A stretch of 64,000 nucleotides of DNA from Gammaproteobacteria bacterium (GTDB lineage Bacteria; Gemmatimonadota; Gemmatimonadetes; Longimicrobiales; Gaopeijiaceae). The notes beneath the pieces are model-generated. The model made no database searches. It was not told the origin of the DNA and worked only from the letters and a program-made list of their open reading frames with translations. Shown here one piece after another: positions 1-9,037 of this stretch. The position numbers were made by a program, and so were the translations under genes. The stretch covers positions 1 through 64,000 of the forward strand of contig VXNP01000070.1 of NCBI GenBank assembly GCA_009840525.1. Reading direction: 5' to 3'. The first letter of the stretch is position 1. The number at the start of each line of letters is the position of its first letter.

Positions 1-350
1 AAACTCTTTGGTTGTCCCCGGCCTCTATGCGCTGGGCGGTGGTTGTCTGGGTTTTTTTTTTTTTTGTTTTTGTGGGGGGGGGGGGGGCCCGCGGCGCCGC
101 GGGGAGGGTCGCGCCTGTTCTCTCGGCGAAGTACGAAGAACCCGGGAACGCTGAAGAGCAGGAGCGAGGAGATGAACCACGATATCCGGAAGGGCGCACC
201 CGTCAACTCGTTCAGGAGCAGCGCCACCAGCGCGCCCCCGCCCAGCGACAGCGCTGCGGCCGCCGCCAGAATGAAGTACTCGAGGATGTTGAGCCGGCGC
301 ACGGCGCGGGCCATATCCCGGCGCACCCCCTTGTTGCCGTCGGCTACCAT
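1..350 (-). CDS. Small two-helix membrane protein, runs off the left edge
   Basis: The reading frame opens with ATG at 350, overlapping the stop of the upstream lipoprotein gene by 7 nt, and stays open to base 1, so its 3' end is outside the window. The product starts MVADGNKGVRRDMARAVRRL, a basic amphipathic stretch, then has two hydrophobic segments (about residues 24-47 and 56-72) ending in FFVLRRENRRD. This hairpin topology resembles small AtpI/AtpZ-like proteins, but I see no diagnostic motif and assign no function. Beyond residue 85 the frame runs through a C14 and an A-rich homopolymer tract that would encode Pro5 then Lys-rich sequence. This is probably low-quality contig-end sequence, so the C-terminus should not be trusted. 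Confidence 0.55.
   Translation of the reverse strand, partial: MVADGNKGVRRDMARAVRRLNILEYFILAAAAALSLGGGALVALLLNELTGAPFRISWFISSLLLFSVPGFFVLRRENRRDPPRGAAGPPPPHKNKKKKNPDNHRPAHRGRGQPKS
52..87. repeat. Homopolymer tracts T14, T5 and G14 at the window edge
   Basis: Bases 52-65 are fourteen T, 67-71 five T, and 74-87 fourteen G, interrupted only by single bases. No comparable tract exists elsewhere in the window; the next longest mononucleotide run is an eight-base A tract. The tracts lie inside the reading frame of the edge gene. They look like assembly or sequencing artefact near a contig end (poly-G and poly-T are typical) rather than real coding sequence. Confidence 0.8.
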
Positions 351-850
351 TCCGGGGGCGTTCCGTGATAGAAGTAGACCCGGTGGCCGGTACCCCGCCC
401 CGTTCCGACCGCGCCGAACCAGCCCTCCAGAGGAATCCATTCGCCCCAGGCCACGGGCACCAGATCCCCTTCATTGGCTCCCGATGGCACCGCCGCATGG
501 TAGACGATCGCGCGAATCGCGACCAGAGCCGAATCGCGGGCGGCGCGTTCGGGCAGCAGCTCCCGCAGGGTTCGGCTGAATTCCGCGCGCCCGCCGGGCT
601 CCTGGGCGAGCAGATGAAGGGTAAGGCGGCGTTCCAGAACCGGATCCGGTACCTCATCGAAGAGGACGAGAGGAATCGCCTCGGCATCGTCGGCGCCGAA
701 GGACGAACGCGCTGCCGGGGACGCCGGAGCGGGCGGCGCATCTTCCCCCGCGTCGGGTTGGCGGTCGGGAGAACAGGCTCCCGCGCACAGGCACGCGGCC
801 GCCCAGACGAGAGCCCGCGGCTGTTGCCGGCCTGCCCGGCGAGAGGTCAT
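344..850 (-). CDS. Putative lipoprotein, unknown function
   Basis: A 168-residue protein starting at ATG 850 inside an ATGA overlap with the hisS stop, so it is probably translationally coupled to hisS. The N-terminus has a basic n-region (RRAGRQQPR), a short hydrophobic core and LCAGAC ending at Cys26, a plausible but not canonical lipobox. An acidic Pro/Ala linker follows to about residue 50. The remainder is a compact domain of mixed composition containing VPVAWGEWIPLEGWFG and ending VYFYHGTPPEW. I do not recognise the family. Its position after hisS and before a small membrane protein suggests an envelope role, but that is inference only. Confidence 0.7.
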   Translation of the reverse strand: MTSRRAGRQQPRALVWAAACLCAGACSPDRQPDAGEDAPPAPASPAARSSFGADDAEAIPLVLFDEVPDPVLERRLTLHLLAQEPGGRAEFSRTLRELLPERAARDSALVAIRAIVYHAAVPSGANEGDLVPVAWGEWIPLEGWFGAVGTGRGTGHRVYFYHGTPPEW

Positions 851-2151
851 GGCGTCGGCCTGCCCCGGCGCAGGTCGGCCAGCGACACTTCCTGCTGGCT
901 GCCTTGCGCCATGTCGCGGATCAACGCCACCCCCCTCGCCGTCTCCTCCGGCCCCAGAAGTATGACCCTGCGGGCCCCCTGGCGGGCGGCCATGGCCAGT
1001 TGCTTGCGCACGGGACGTTGCTCCAGGGCATAGGAGACGGTGGAACCCGCCTCCCGCAGGGCATGGGCGATCTCCCGTCCCAGCAGACGCTGGGCCGGCG
1101 ACACGCTGGCGATGAACCAGTCCACCGCCGGGGTCGTCCGCGGGAGCAGTCCCCGATCGCGCAGCAATTCGGTGAGCACCACATCCCCCATTCCGAACCC
1201 CACCGCTGCAAGGGGTTCGCCGCCGACCCGCTCGAGCAGCTGGTCGTAGCGGCCTCCCCCGCAGATGGCACGCATTTCGCCCCTGCGATCGAAGAGCTCG
1301 AAGACGATGCCGGTGTAGTACGCCAGCCCGCGCACGATGCGCAGGTCGAAGCGAAGGAAAGGACCGAGCCCCATCGCCGTCAGGTCCGCCTGGTAGCGGT
1401 GCAGTTCGGCGAGGCTGGCGCCCACGGCATCGCGCTCGCCAAGCAGGTCTTCGACCACGTCCAGCCCGGAACCGTCCAGGATCTCCAGAAGTGAATCCAC
1501 GGCCCGGGGGGCCAGCCCGACGGATTCGTGCAGCCGGGCGCGCGTCAGATCCGGGCCTACCCGTTCGTACTTGTCTATGTGGACATAGGTTGCCGCGATC
1601 CGGTCTCCCGGCACGCCCAGCGCGTCGAGAATCGCAGACAGCAGGCGGCGATCCGAGACCCGGGCCAGGAAGTCGTCCGGTCCAAGACCCAGCGCCCGCA
1701 GTGCGTCGACCGCCACCGCCAGGACTTCCGCGTCCGCGCCCGTGCCGGCCTCGCCGAGGATGTCGACGTTCCACTGGAAGTGCTCTCGCAGACGCCCCCG
1801 CTGCTGTCGCTCGTAGCGAAAGAGCTGCGGGATCGAAAACCAGCGTATGGGCTTCGGCATGGCCCGGCTCCGTTCGCCAAGCATGCGCGCGAGTGACGGC
1901 GTCATTTCAGGGCGCAGCGATACCTCGCGCCCGCCCTTGTCGACGAATGCGTACAGCTGCCCGACGATTTCGTCGCCGCTCTTTTCCCGGTAGAGTTCCA
2001 GCGGTTCCAGCGGGGGACCGTCGTATTCCTGGAAACCGTAGCGACGCGCCATGCCGCGCCAGCTTCTGAACACGTGCTCCCGCTCGGCCAGGGCCTCCGG
2101 GGCGAAGTCCCGAAAGCCCGGAAGTCTGGGGAAGGTTTTCCCTTTTTGCAT
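847..2151 (-). CDS. hisS: Histidine--tRNA ligase
   Basis: Class II aminoacyl-tRNA synthetase charging tRNA-His in the cytoplasm. The 434-residue length fits the family. Motif 2 is visible around residues 111-133 (FRYERQQRGR then EHFQWNVDILG). The histidine-specific motif RGLAYYTGIVFE lies at 274-285, with the GGGRYD glycine motif just after, and a C-terminal anticodon-binding domain from about 335. The QWNVD form replaces the commoner QFD. The gene follows folC with a 31-nt gap and overlaps the downstream lipoprotein gene by 4 nt, so it sits near the distal end of the mre/accD/folC transcription unit. ATG at 2151 has only a weak ribosome-binding site. Confidence 0.97.
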   Translation of the reverse strand: MQKGKTFPRLPGFRDFAPEALAEREHVFRSWRGMARRYGFQEYDGPPLEPLELYREKSGDEIVGQLYAFVDKGGREVSLRPEMTPSLARMLGERSRAMPKPIRWFSIPQLFRYERQQRGRLREHFQWNVDILGEAGTGADAEVLAVAVDALRALGLGPDDFLARVSDRRLLSAILDALGVPGDRIAATYVHIDKYERVGPDLTRARLHESVGLAPRAVDSLLEILDGSGLDVVEDLLGERDAVGASLAELHRYQADLTAMGLGPFLRFDLRIVRGLAYYTGIVFELFDRRGEMRAICGGGRYDQLLERVGGEPLAAVGFGMGDVVLTELLRDRGLLPRTTPAVDWFIASVSPAQRLLGREIAHALREAGSTVSYALEQRPVRKQLAMAARQGARRVILLGPEETARGVALIRDMAQGSQQEVSLADLRRGRPTP

Positions 2152-2182
2152 GGCGGCGAATCTATGCGCTTCGCTCGACGCG

Positions 2183-3490
2183 TCAAACCCGGAAAGGGGC
2201 TGGGAACGGCTGGATGCGAAGCTCGTCGAGGGCGCTGCCGACGGTGTGGCACGACCCCGTGACCACCGCCGTGCCGCCCTCCGCCCGTTCAGCCACTCTG
2301 GCCAGAGCGCTGCCGAAGTCCGCTTCCACCTCGAGCGTGAACCGTGGTGCGAGCGCGGCGGCCACCTGTCCGGGGTTCCACCTCCGTTCGCCGGGCGCGG
2401 ACGGCGGCTGGGTCAGGACCGCCGCATCGGCGGTCGCGAGGAGACCCGGAAGCATGCCTCCCCAGTCCTTGTCCCCCAGGATGCCCGCGAGAACCACGAT
2501 CGGCCGTGCAAGACCGAGGGACCGCAGGGTGGTGGCGAGCGTCTCCATTCCGGCGACGTTGTGAGCCACGTCGAAGACCCAGGTTACGCGGCGCTGCCGC
2601 ACCAGTTGTACCCGGCCCGGCCAACTCACCCCCGCCAGGCCCCGCACTACGGCGCGTCGCGCGGGCCGGAGTTTCTCGGGAAGCGATTCGAGTGCCCTCG
2701 CCGCCAGCGCCGCGTTGGTCGCCTGGTGTCTTCCCGCCAACGGCACCGAGAGTTCGAGGTCACCCCAGGTGTCGGACGACATGCGAAAGCTCGTGCGCGC
2801 CCTCGAAAGCTCCAGGTCTCGCAGGTCCCTGAGTGGATCGAGCACGAAGAAGGGAGCTTCGGCCCGCGTTGCCCGATCCCTCAGGATTCGCAGCACGGGC
2901 CCGCCCGTCTCGCTCGTGTGGACGGGAATGCCCGGCTTGATGATCCCGGCCTTCTCGCGGGCAATGTCCTCCACCGTGGGGCCCAGGTAGTCCGCGTGGT
3001 CGAGCGAGACGTTGGTGATGCAGGTCACCAGCGGGACGACCACGTTGGTCGCGTCGAGACGGCCGCCCAGCCCGACCTCCACCACGGCGATGTCGACTTC
3101 CCGGGCGGCGAAGACCCCGAACGCCAGGGCGGTGGTCGCTTCGAAGAAGGTGGGTCCGATCCGGTCCACGGCGGCATGCAGGTCGGCCGCCACCCGCGTC
3201 ATGGTCTCGTGTTCGACCGGACGGCCGTCGACCTGGATGCGCTCACGGAAATCGCACAGGTGGGGTGATGTGTAGAGCCCGGTGCGCAGGCCGGCTTCCC
3301 TCAGCATCCCGGCGCACATCGCCGCCACCGAACCCTTCCCGTTGGTCCCGCCGATGTGGATCGACGGACAGGCGAGCTGTGGTTGCCCCAGGGTCGCCAG
3401 CAGGGACCGGGTCCGTTCAAGGCCCCACTGGACGCCGTGTCCCAGCCGCGGAAACAGTTCGTGCATCGCGGGCGCCCCGGGCTCGGGCAT
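2183..3490 (-). CDS. folC: Bifunctional folylpolyglutamate/dihydrofolate synthase
   Basis: Mur-ligase-family enzyme adding glutamate to dihydropteroate and to folates in the cytoplasm. The ATP-binding loop GTNGKGS is at residues 48-54 of the product starting at ATG 3490. TSPHL follows, then GLGGRLDATN, both typical of FolC, and the C-terminal Mur-ligase domain includes FDVAHN. An ATG at 3556 would add 22 residues but would overlap accD by 28 nt and adds nothing conserved, so I prefer 3490. The accD-folC order is widespread in bacteria. Whether both activities are present cannot be told from sequence alone. Confidence 0.95.
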   Translation of the reverse strand: MPEPGAPAMHELFPRLGHGVQWGLERTRSLLATLGQPQLACPSIHIGGTNGKGSVAAMCAGMLREAGLRTGLYTSPHLCDFRERIQVDGRPVEHETMTRVAADLHAAVDRIGPTFFEATTALAFGVFAAREVDIAVVEVGLGGRLDATNVVVPLVTCITNVSLDHADYLGPTVEDIAREKAGIIKPGIPVHTSETGGPVLRILRDRATRAEAPFFVLDPLRDLRDLELSRARTSFRMSSDTWGDLELSVPLAGRHQATNAALAARALESLPEKLRPARRAVVRGLAGVSWPGRVQLVRQRRVTWVFDVAHNVAGMETLATTLRSLGLARPIVVLAGILGDKDWGGMLPGLLATADAAVLTQPPSAPGERRWNPGQVAAALAPRFTLEVEADFGSALARVAERAEGGTAVVTGSCHTVGSALDELRIQPFPAPFRV

Positions 3491-3528
3491 CGTGTTCTCC
3501 AGCGCTTGCGGAGCGACGCCGGAGGGGT

Positions 3529-4386
3529 TCAGCCCTGGGGCTTCCACCCCGCCCACATGTGCCGCAGCAGAAGTGCCACGGTGGCCTTCAGTTCGCTGCG
3601 CGGCACGACGCAGTCGAGCATGCCGTGCTCGAGAAGGAACTCGGATCGCTGAAACCCGTCCGGAAGCTCCTGCCGGATCGTCTCCTCGATCACGCGGGGC
3701 CCGGCAAACCCGATGAACGCGTCGGGTTCCGCGAGATTGATGTCGCCCAACATGGCGTAGGACGCGGTGACCCCGCCCGCCGTCGGGTTGGTGAGGATGG
3801 ATATGTGGGGCAGGCCGGCGTCGTGCAGCCTCGCCAGCAATGTTGCCGTCTTTGCCATCTGCATCAGCGACAGGATCCCCTCCTGCATGCGGGCTCCGCC
3901 GGAGGCGCTCACGACGACAAGCGGGACACTCTCACGCAGCGACCTGTCGATGATCCGGGCCAGCTTCTCCCCCACCACCGATCCCATCGATCCTCCGATG
4001 AAGGAAAAGTCCATCACCGCCAGCGACACCGGGATGCCGTCCAGCTTGCCCGAACCCACCACCATGGCTTCCGGCCGTCCGGCACGCTGCTCGGCCACCT
4101 GCACCCGGGCGGTATAGGGCTTCGAGTCGACGAAGCCCAGGGGGTCGGCGCTGGCCAGGCCCGCGTGCTCCTCGCTGAAGGAGCCTTCGTCCATCAGCAG
4201 ACGCAGATAGTCGGAAGCCTCGAATCTGAAGTGGAACCCGCACTCCGGACACACGGAGAGATTCTGCGTGAGTTTTTCGCGGTACAGGATGGCGCCGCAG
4301 CTCGGGCACTTCCTGAAGACGTCGCTCGGAACATCCCGACGATCCTGGGCGCGCAACGGCTTCTTGGGCTTGTTGAACCAGGCCAT
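3529..4386 (-). CDS. accD: Acetyl-CoA carboxylase carboxyltransferase subunit beta
   Basis: Beta half of the carboxyltransferase that transfers CO2 from biotin to acetyl-CoA, making malonyl-CoA for fatty acid synthesis; it works with AccA, which is not in this window. The N-terminal zinc ribbon is intact, with Cys27, Cys30, Cys46 and Cys49. The crotonase-like carboxyltransferase core carries SFIGGSMGSVVGEK, SGGARMQEG and NPTAGGVTASYA. At 285 residues it is of normal length. It lies 7 nt downstream of rodA and 38 nt upstream of folC, suggesting one transcript joining cell-shape and lipid precursor genes. Confidence 0.97.
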   Translation of the reverse strand: MAWFNKPKKPLRAQDRRDVPSDVFRKCPSCGAILYREKLTQNLSVCPECGFHFRFEASDYLRLLMDEGSFSEEHAGLASADPLGFVDSKPYTARVQVAEQRAGRPEAMVVGSGKLDGIPVSLAVMDFSFIGGSMGSVVGEKLARIIDRSLRESVPLVVVSASGGARMQEGILSLMQMAKTATLLARLHDAGLPHISILTNPTAGGVTASYAMLGDINLAEPDAFIGFAGPRVIEETIRQELPDGFQRSEFLLEHGMLDCVVPRSELKATVALLLRHMWAGWKPQG

Positions 4387-4393
4387 GGCTTGT

Positions 4394-5650
4394 TCAGTTC
4401 TGCCGGGCGACGCGCACGGCGAGCGCCGCAGCCACCCAGCACATCAGCAGAAAGGAGCCCCCGTAGCTGATGAACGGAAGGGGAATGCCGGTCACCGGCA
4501 CCAGCCCGACGGTCATTCCGGTGTTTACGAAGACGTGGGTAATCCAGGCGCCGAAGATACCGAAGAGCACGAAGCTTGCAAAGTGATTGCCGGTTCCGGT
4601 CGCCATGCGGATGAGCCGGAACAGAACATAGGAGAAGCCGGAAAGAACCAGCAGCGTGCCTACGAAACCGAACTCTTCCCCGATCACCGCAAAAATGAAA
4701 TCGGTGTGCTGCTCGGGCAGGAAGTTGAACCGCTTCTGGGTGCCCAGCGTAAACCCCTTGCCGGTCAATCCACCGCTGCCAATGGCAACCTTCGACTGGA
4801 CGAGGTGGTAACCTGCCTGCTGCGGGTCGAGGCCGGGATCGAGAAACACCAGCACCCGGTTCTGCTGGTAGGGTGCCAGGGAGTCCCAGAGAAGCCGGGC
4901 GACCGTGCCCACGGCCAGATTGAACACGAGCACCGCCACGTACTCGAAGGTGTAGAGGCGGGAGCGGCGCAGGTAGAGAAGCCCGATCAGCGCCACCATG
5001 TACGCGGAGAACAGCCAGGTGTTGAAGGAGACGACCAGGGCGATGGCGGGGCTCACCAGCAGGAACAGATAGGTCAGCGGGATTCCCGACCAGAAGAGCA
5101 CCGCCATCAGGATTCCTACGAAGGCCATCGCGGTGCCCAGATCCGGCTGTAGCAGGACCAGCACAAGAGGGAGTCCGACCAGCGCTGAGGGCCCGATCAC
5201 GTCGGTCAGCTGCCACGATCGGCGGGAACCATGTCCGGGTGCTTCCAGGCGTGAGGCCATGAGGCGCGCCAGCGCAAGGATGGTCGCAATCTTGGCGACT
5301 TCCGCCGGCTGGAACTGAAAGCCGCCGAACTGGAGGAAGCTGGTCACCCCGGCCGCCGTGCCACGGCCGGTACCCACGACCAGTGTGACGGCCAGCAACA
5401 CTACCGCCAGCACATAGGCGGGCACCGAAGCCCACTCGATCCAGTTGCTCGAGATCCGGCTGATGATGGTGAAGGCCGTCAGCCCGAACGCGAACCATAC
5501 CAGCTGCCGGATCCACACGCCCTCGACGACGGGGCTGGGCACGTTCAGCTGGCCGGTCGAATAGATCATCGCCACGCCAAAGGCGGAGAGCGCGAGCAGT
5601 GCGAGGATGAAGCCGCTGTCGAGCGCCCATCGCGAGAACAGCGCCCTCAT
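4394..5650 (-). CDS. rodA: Rod-shape peptidoglycan glycosyltransferase RodA
   Basis: SEDS-family polytopic membrane enzyme that polymerises lipid II into glycan strands with its partner PBP2. The 418-residue product has about ten hydrophobic segments. The conserved SEDS regions are visible: FQPAEVAKI around 115, the RVLVFLDPGLDPQQAGYH loop around 265, GKGFTLGTQKRFNFLPEQHTDFIFAVIGEE, and the late FISYGGSFL segment. It starts 28 nt after mrdA, its cognate transpeptidase, which fixes it as RodA rather than FtsW. Confidence 0.96.
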   Translation of the reverse strand: MRALFSRWALDSGFILALLALSAFGVAMIYSTGQLNVPSPVVEGVWIRQLVWFAFGLTAFTIISRISSNWIEWASVPAYVLAVVLLAVTLVVGTGRGTAAGVTSFLQFGGFQFQPAEVAKIATILALARLMASRLEAPGHGSRRSWQLTDVIGPSALVGLPLVLVLLQPDLGTAMAFVGILMAVLFWSGIPLTYLFLLVSPAIALVVSFNTWLFSAYMVALIGLLYLRRSRLYTFEYVAVLVFNLAVGTVARLLWDSLAPYQQNRVLVFLDPGLDPQQAGYHLVQSKVAIGSGGLTGKGFTLGTQKRFNFLPEQHTDFIFAVIGEEFGFVGTLLVLSGFSYVLFRLIRMATGTGNHFASFVLFGIFGAWITHVFVNTGMTVGLVPVTGIPLPFISYGGSFLLMCWVAAALAVRVARQN

Positions 5651-5678
5651 GGCGTGAATCCCGCGGTGTCTGGCGGGG

Positions 5679-7523
5679 TCACCAGATTGCCCACGGAGCA
5701 GGCGTGCCCGTCAGCAGGTGTTCGCCAAGCGTCTGTATGGTGTCGGTGGGGATGCCGTAGCGCTTGCGCAGGAAGTAGTCCGCGGACTTGGCGGCGAGCG
5801 GCGCGGCCACGATGGATCCGCTTTCTCCGAGCTCCACCAGCACGACCACGACGACCTCCGGCTGTCCGCCCCGGGGCCCCGCCATTGCCGCGAACCACGC
5901 GTGGCTGCGGTCCGGATCCTGTGCGTTCTGGGCGGTGCCCGACTTGCCCATGAGTTCCCAGTGCTCGACGGACGACATGTATCCAGTGCCGCCCGGCATG
6001 AAGACCCGCCTGAGCCCTTCCATCAGAATCTCCCCGTGCTCCGGTGAAATCCCGATGTCCCAGGTGTCGCCCGCCTCGTCCCCCTGCAGGATGCGCGGCG
6101 CCGGAGCCTGCCCGCCCCGGGCCATGGCGAGGTAGAACTGGGCGATCCCGAGGGGAGTCTGGTCGTTGGGGCCCTGCCCGATCGCGAGCGACAATACCTC
6201 CGTTTCCTGCGCGCGATACCCGAACCGCTCCTCCCAGAAGCCCAGATCGCTCGGAAACACCCCCGGCGATTCGCGGGGCAGGTCGATGCCGCACTGCCGC
6301 GCGAAGCCCATTTCGTTCGCGTTGGCCAGAAGACGCTCGAGCCCGATCCTGAGGCCCAACTGGTAGAAGTACACGTTGCAGGAATGCTGGATCGCCTCCA
6401 CGAGATCGAGAGACCCGTGACCGGCTTCGTCCCAGCAGCGGAACAGGCGGTTGCCTACGAACATCCCTCCCGTGCACCCACGCGACATGTGTTCGTGCGC
6501 CTCCACCAGGCCGAGCTGCAGACCGATGGCCGCGACCGCGAGCTTCCAAGTGGACCCGGGGGCGTAGCGTCCCACGACTGCGCGATTGAAGAGCGGCTGG
6601 TCCGGGTCGCTGTTGAGGGACGCCCACTCGTCGGGCTCGATCCCACCGACGAAGCTGTTGGGATCGAACGTCGGGGCCGAATACAGCGCGAGCACGCCGC
6701 CATCTTCAACATTCAGCACCACTACCGCGCCGCGCATGGAGTCGGGGAAGATGTGATGAATCCACTCCATCAGATCAAGGTCGAGATTCAGTTGCATGTC
6801 CACCCCGGGCTCGGGCGCCTGCACGACCTGTCCGAACGGAGAGCTGACGACCCGGCCCAGCGCGTCCACCTCCGAATAGCGCAGACCCCGCTTTCCCTGA
6901 AGCCGGGCTTCATACTGCCGCTCTACCCCCTCCTTGCCCACCGTCATCCCGCTCGAGTACTCCGAATACCGTTCCTGCTCCAATTCCTCCGCCGTGACTT
7001 CGCCTACATACCCCATGAGATGGGAGACCGCGCGCGCAGCCTGGTACTGGCGCTTCGGATCCATCCGGACCACCACGTTCGGCAACTCCGCGCGGTGCTC
7101 CTCGAGCGTGGAGACGAGATCGAAATCGGCGTCGCCGTCCACCAGGAGCGGCTGATAGGGTTCGCGGCGGGCGCGTTCGAGCAGCACCTCGATCCTCGCA
7201 TCGTCCAGATCGACATACGATTGCAGGCGCTCGAGCGTGGTCTCCATGACCCCGGAAGCAGAGGAAGGGAACACGTGCAGCGAATAGCCCGGGACGCTGC
7301 TCGCAACGACCCGCCCGCTACGATCGAAAACGGCGCCGCGGGGAGCTTCAATGGGAAACGGCCGCAGCCGGTTCGACTCCGAGCGAAGCTCGTATGTGTT
7401 GGCCTCGAGCACCTGGAGGCGGAAGAAGGCGACGGTGAGGACCGCGAAGAGCGCTATGAGCCCGACGACGGCGATGCGGGCGCGCTGCGACGCCTCCGGA
7501 CCGGGAACCTGGAACTGATTCAT
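5679..7523 (-). CDS. mrdA: Penicillin-binding protein 2, elongation transpeptidase
   Basis: Class B PBP cross-linking peptidoglycan during lateral growth, anchored in the inner membrane. The 614-residue product has one N-terminal TM helix (about 18-38), a pedestal domain, and a transpeptidase domain. The catalytic motifs are Ser324-Thr-Trp-Lys327, Ser381-Cys-Asn383 and Lys527-Ser-Gly-Thr530; KSGT is the usual PBP2 form. The start codon at 7523 overlaps the mreD stop by 4 nt and rodA follows 28 nt later, giving the classical mreBCD-mrdA-rodA elongasome cluster. Confidence 0.97.
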   Translation of the reverse strand: MNQFQVPGPEASQRARIAVVGLIALFAVLTVAFFRLQVLEANTYELRSESNRLRPFPIEAPRGAVFDRSGRVVASSVPGYSLHVFPSSASGVMETTLERLQSYVDLDDARIEVLLERARREPYQPLLVDGDADFDLVSTLEEHRAELPNVVVRMDPKRQYQAARAVSHLMGYVGEVTAEELEQERYSEYSSGMTVGKEGVERQYEARLQGKRGLRYSEVDALGRVVSSPFGQVVQAPEPGVDMQLNLDLDLMEWIHHIFPDSMRGAVVVLNVEDGGVLALYSAPTFDPNSFVGGIEPDEWASLNSDPDQPLFNRAVVGRYAPGSTWKLAVAAIGLQLGLVEAHEHMSRGCTGGMFVGNRLFRCWDEAGHGSLDLVEAIQHSCNVYFYQLGLRIGLERLLANANEMGFARQCGIDLPRESPGVFPSDLGFWEERFGYRAQETEVLSLAIGQGPNDQTPLGIAQFYLAMARGGQAPAPRILQGDEAGDTWDIGISPEHGEILMEGLRRVFMPGGTGYMSSVEHWELMGKSGTAQNAQDPDRSHAWFAAMAGPRGGQPEVVVVVLVELGESGSIVAAPLAAKSADYFLRKRYGIPTDTIQTLGEHLLTGTPAPWAIW

Positions 7524-8050
7524 GACTCGCCCTCGCTGAAGGGACCGATGAGCTTCACGACGAGCACGCCCACCAGAGCGGCATAGAGCGCGGCCGGAAC
7601 CGCAGTGAGAATCATCGGTTCGAGGAACCCGCTCGTGACGCCGGCGACCTGCTGCAGGATCCAGTGGATGAAGTCACGCAGCCACTTGCCGGTGAAAAAA
7701 TAGATGATGTGAAAGGAAAGCGAGGTGGTGGGTACGAAGAATGCCCTGGTCTGCACTCCCAGAATGCCCACCACGGTCATCGCCACGGTGTTCGCGCCAA
7801 AAGCTACGAGCGCGAACGCGTCTTCCAGCATGCCCAGGGTGAAGCCGACGCATGCCGCAGTCCCGAAACGGACCCTGCGAACGTGGAACAGGAGCGCGAC
7901 AGTCAGGAGGTCGGGAGCTTCGGCACCCATCCCCAGGCCGAGCCTCAGAACGAAGTGGAAGAAGACCAGAATCAGGGTGACTGCAACGACCACGCCCGAC
8001 CCGATTCCCAGCCGCGGGGATCCGGGGAGCGGACGGTCAGCCACGGCCAT
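7520..8050 (-). CDS. mreD: Rod-shape-determining protein MreD
   Basis: Small polytopic membrane protein of the elongasome. From ATG 8050 the product is 176 residues with about five hydrophobic segments, matching the family. The motif GMLEDAFA in the middle corresponds to the conserved acidic loop of MreD. I chose 8050 because it overlaps the mreC stop by 14 nt; an upstream in-frame start at 8302 only adds low-complexity sequence antisense-like to mreC. The family is weakly conserved, so the call rests on topology plus position between mreC and mrdA. Confidence 0.88.
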   Translation of the reverse strand: MAVADRPLPGSPRLGIGSGVVVAVTLILVFFHFVLRLGLGMGAEAPDLLTVALLFHVRRVRFGTAACVGFTLGMLEDAFALVAFGANTVAMTVVGILGVQTRAFFVPTTSLSFHIIYFFTGKWLRDFIHWILQQVAGVTSGFLEPMILTAVPAALYAALVGVLVVKLIGPFSEGES

Positions 8051-8972
8051 CGGCGCCGGGCGCGCCACCGGGCCCGGCTTCTCGAGCGGAGTCCGGGATC
8101 GGCGACGTTGCTCGCGGGAACAGGCTGGACAGGTCGGCTTCCTCCCCCGGTGCGGCCGAATCTGCAACGCCGACCAGCGCGTGCGTGACGGAGGCCGGAT
8201 GCACCGTCGGGTACACCCAGTAGCTCCGGTGCCACCCTTCTTCGACCTCGGCCAACCCTCCGATCCGGCCCACGGGCACGCCGCGCGGATAGACACCGCC
8301 ACGGCCGCTGGTAACCATCAGCGTGCCGTCCTCCAGGACGTTGAAGTACGGTATGCCGGTCAGAATGAGCCGCTCGGCTCCCCCGAACGTGGCCGGTTCC
8401 GGGCCGACAATGCCATAGAGCTCACCGTCCTCCGACATGACGGAAGCCCGGAAGTCCGGGTGCGACCAGTCCATGCCGATCGAAAGCGAGGGGTGGGCTT
8501 CGAGAACCCTGCCGGCGAGCCCATCGGCCGTAATGATCGGGGACAACCCATGGACACCCTGCTCATAGCCGAGGTCGAGCACGACCGTGCTCTGGGAACC
8601 CAGGTTCCCCGGGCGATGCACGCTCACCGCGCGATACGACCGTTCCACCAGCGGCGCCAGTCCGATCAGGACTCGAAGGCGCCGGTTCTCCTCTATCGCC
8701 GGCGCATTGTTGGCAACCCAGGCGCGCAGGGAGTCCACCTGCGCGCGCAGCATGTCCGCTTCGCGGCTCATCGACCGGGCCGCGGACAGTGCGCTGCGGA
8801 TGTCCACGAACGGGCGCAGCAGGGTCAGGCGAATGCCGGACGCGATATTCTGCTGGGGCCCCGTGGGAATCAGGTAGAAGAACAGGCCGGCAAGCAGGCA
8901 GGCGGCCGCCAGAAGGAACTGCGTCCGCAGTCCGTTACCGCCGGCGCCGCCGTATTCGCGCATCAACCCCAC
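8037..8972 (-). CDS. mreC: Rod-shape-determining protein MreC
   Basis: Bitopic periplasmic scaffold linking MreB filaments to PBP2. The 311-residue protein has a single TM helix near residues 17-38, a coiled-coil segment rich in Arg/Ala/Leu (about 55-100), and the beta-sheet domain with the family-typical STVVLDLGYEQGVHGLSPII and a GGVYPRGVPVGRI strand pair near 225-240. The acidic, Pro-rich tail after 285 is presumably disordered. It lies 63 nt downstream of mreB. Confidence 0.95.
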   Translation of the reverse strand: MGLMREYGGAGGNGLRTQFLLAAACLLAGLFFYLIPTGPQQNIASGIRLTLLRPFVDIRSALSAARSMSREADMLRAQVDSLRAWVANNAPAIEENRRLRVLIGLAPLVERSYRAVSVHRPGNLGSQSTVVLDLGYEQGVHGLSPIITADGLAGRVLEAHPSLSIGMDWSHPDFRASVMSEDGELYGIVGPEPATFGGAERLILTGIPYFNVLEDGTLMVTSGRGGVYPRGVPVGRIGGLAEVEEGWHRSYWVYPTVHPASVTHALVGVADSAAPGEEADLSSLFPRATSPIPDSAREAGPGGAPGADGRG

Positions 8973-9003
8973 CCGTCGGGCTCAAGGCTTGCGCTGCCGC
9001 CTC

Positions 9004-9037
9004 GACCGCTCCGTGAGCTGGTCGACGATCAGCGGTC
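9004..9037 (-). repeat. Inverted repeat at the mreB stop codon
   Basis: Two perfect 7-nt arms, GACCGCT (9004-9010) and AGCGGTC (9031-9037), separated by 20 nt, span the mreB stop codon and the start of the mreB-mreC spacer. There is no U tract, so it is unlikely to be an intrinsic terminator. A stem here could stabilise the upstream mreB message or lower mreC expression. The loop is long and the arms short, so chance cannot be excluded. Confidence 0.3.
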
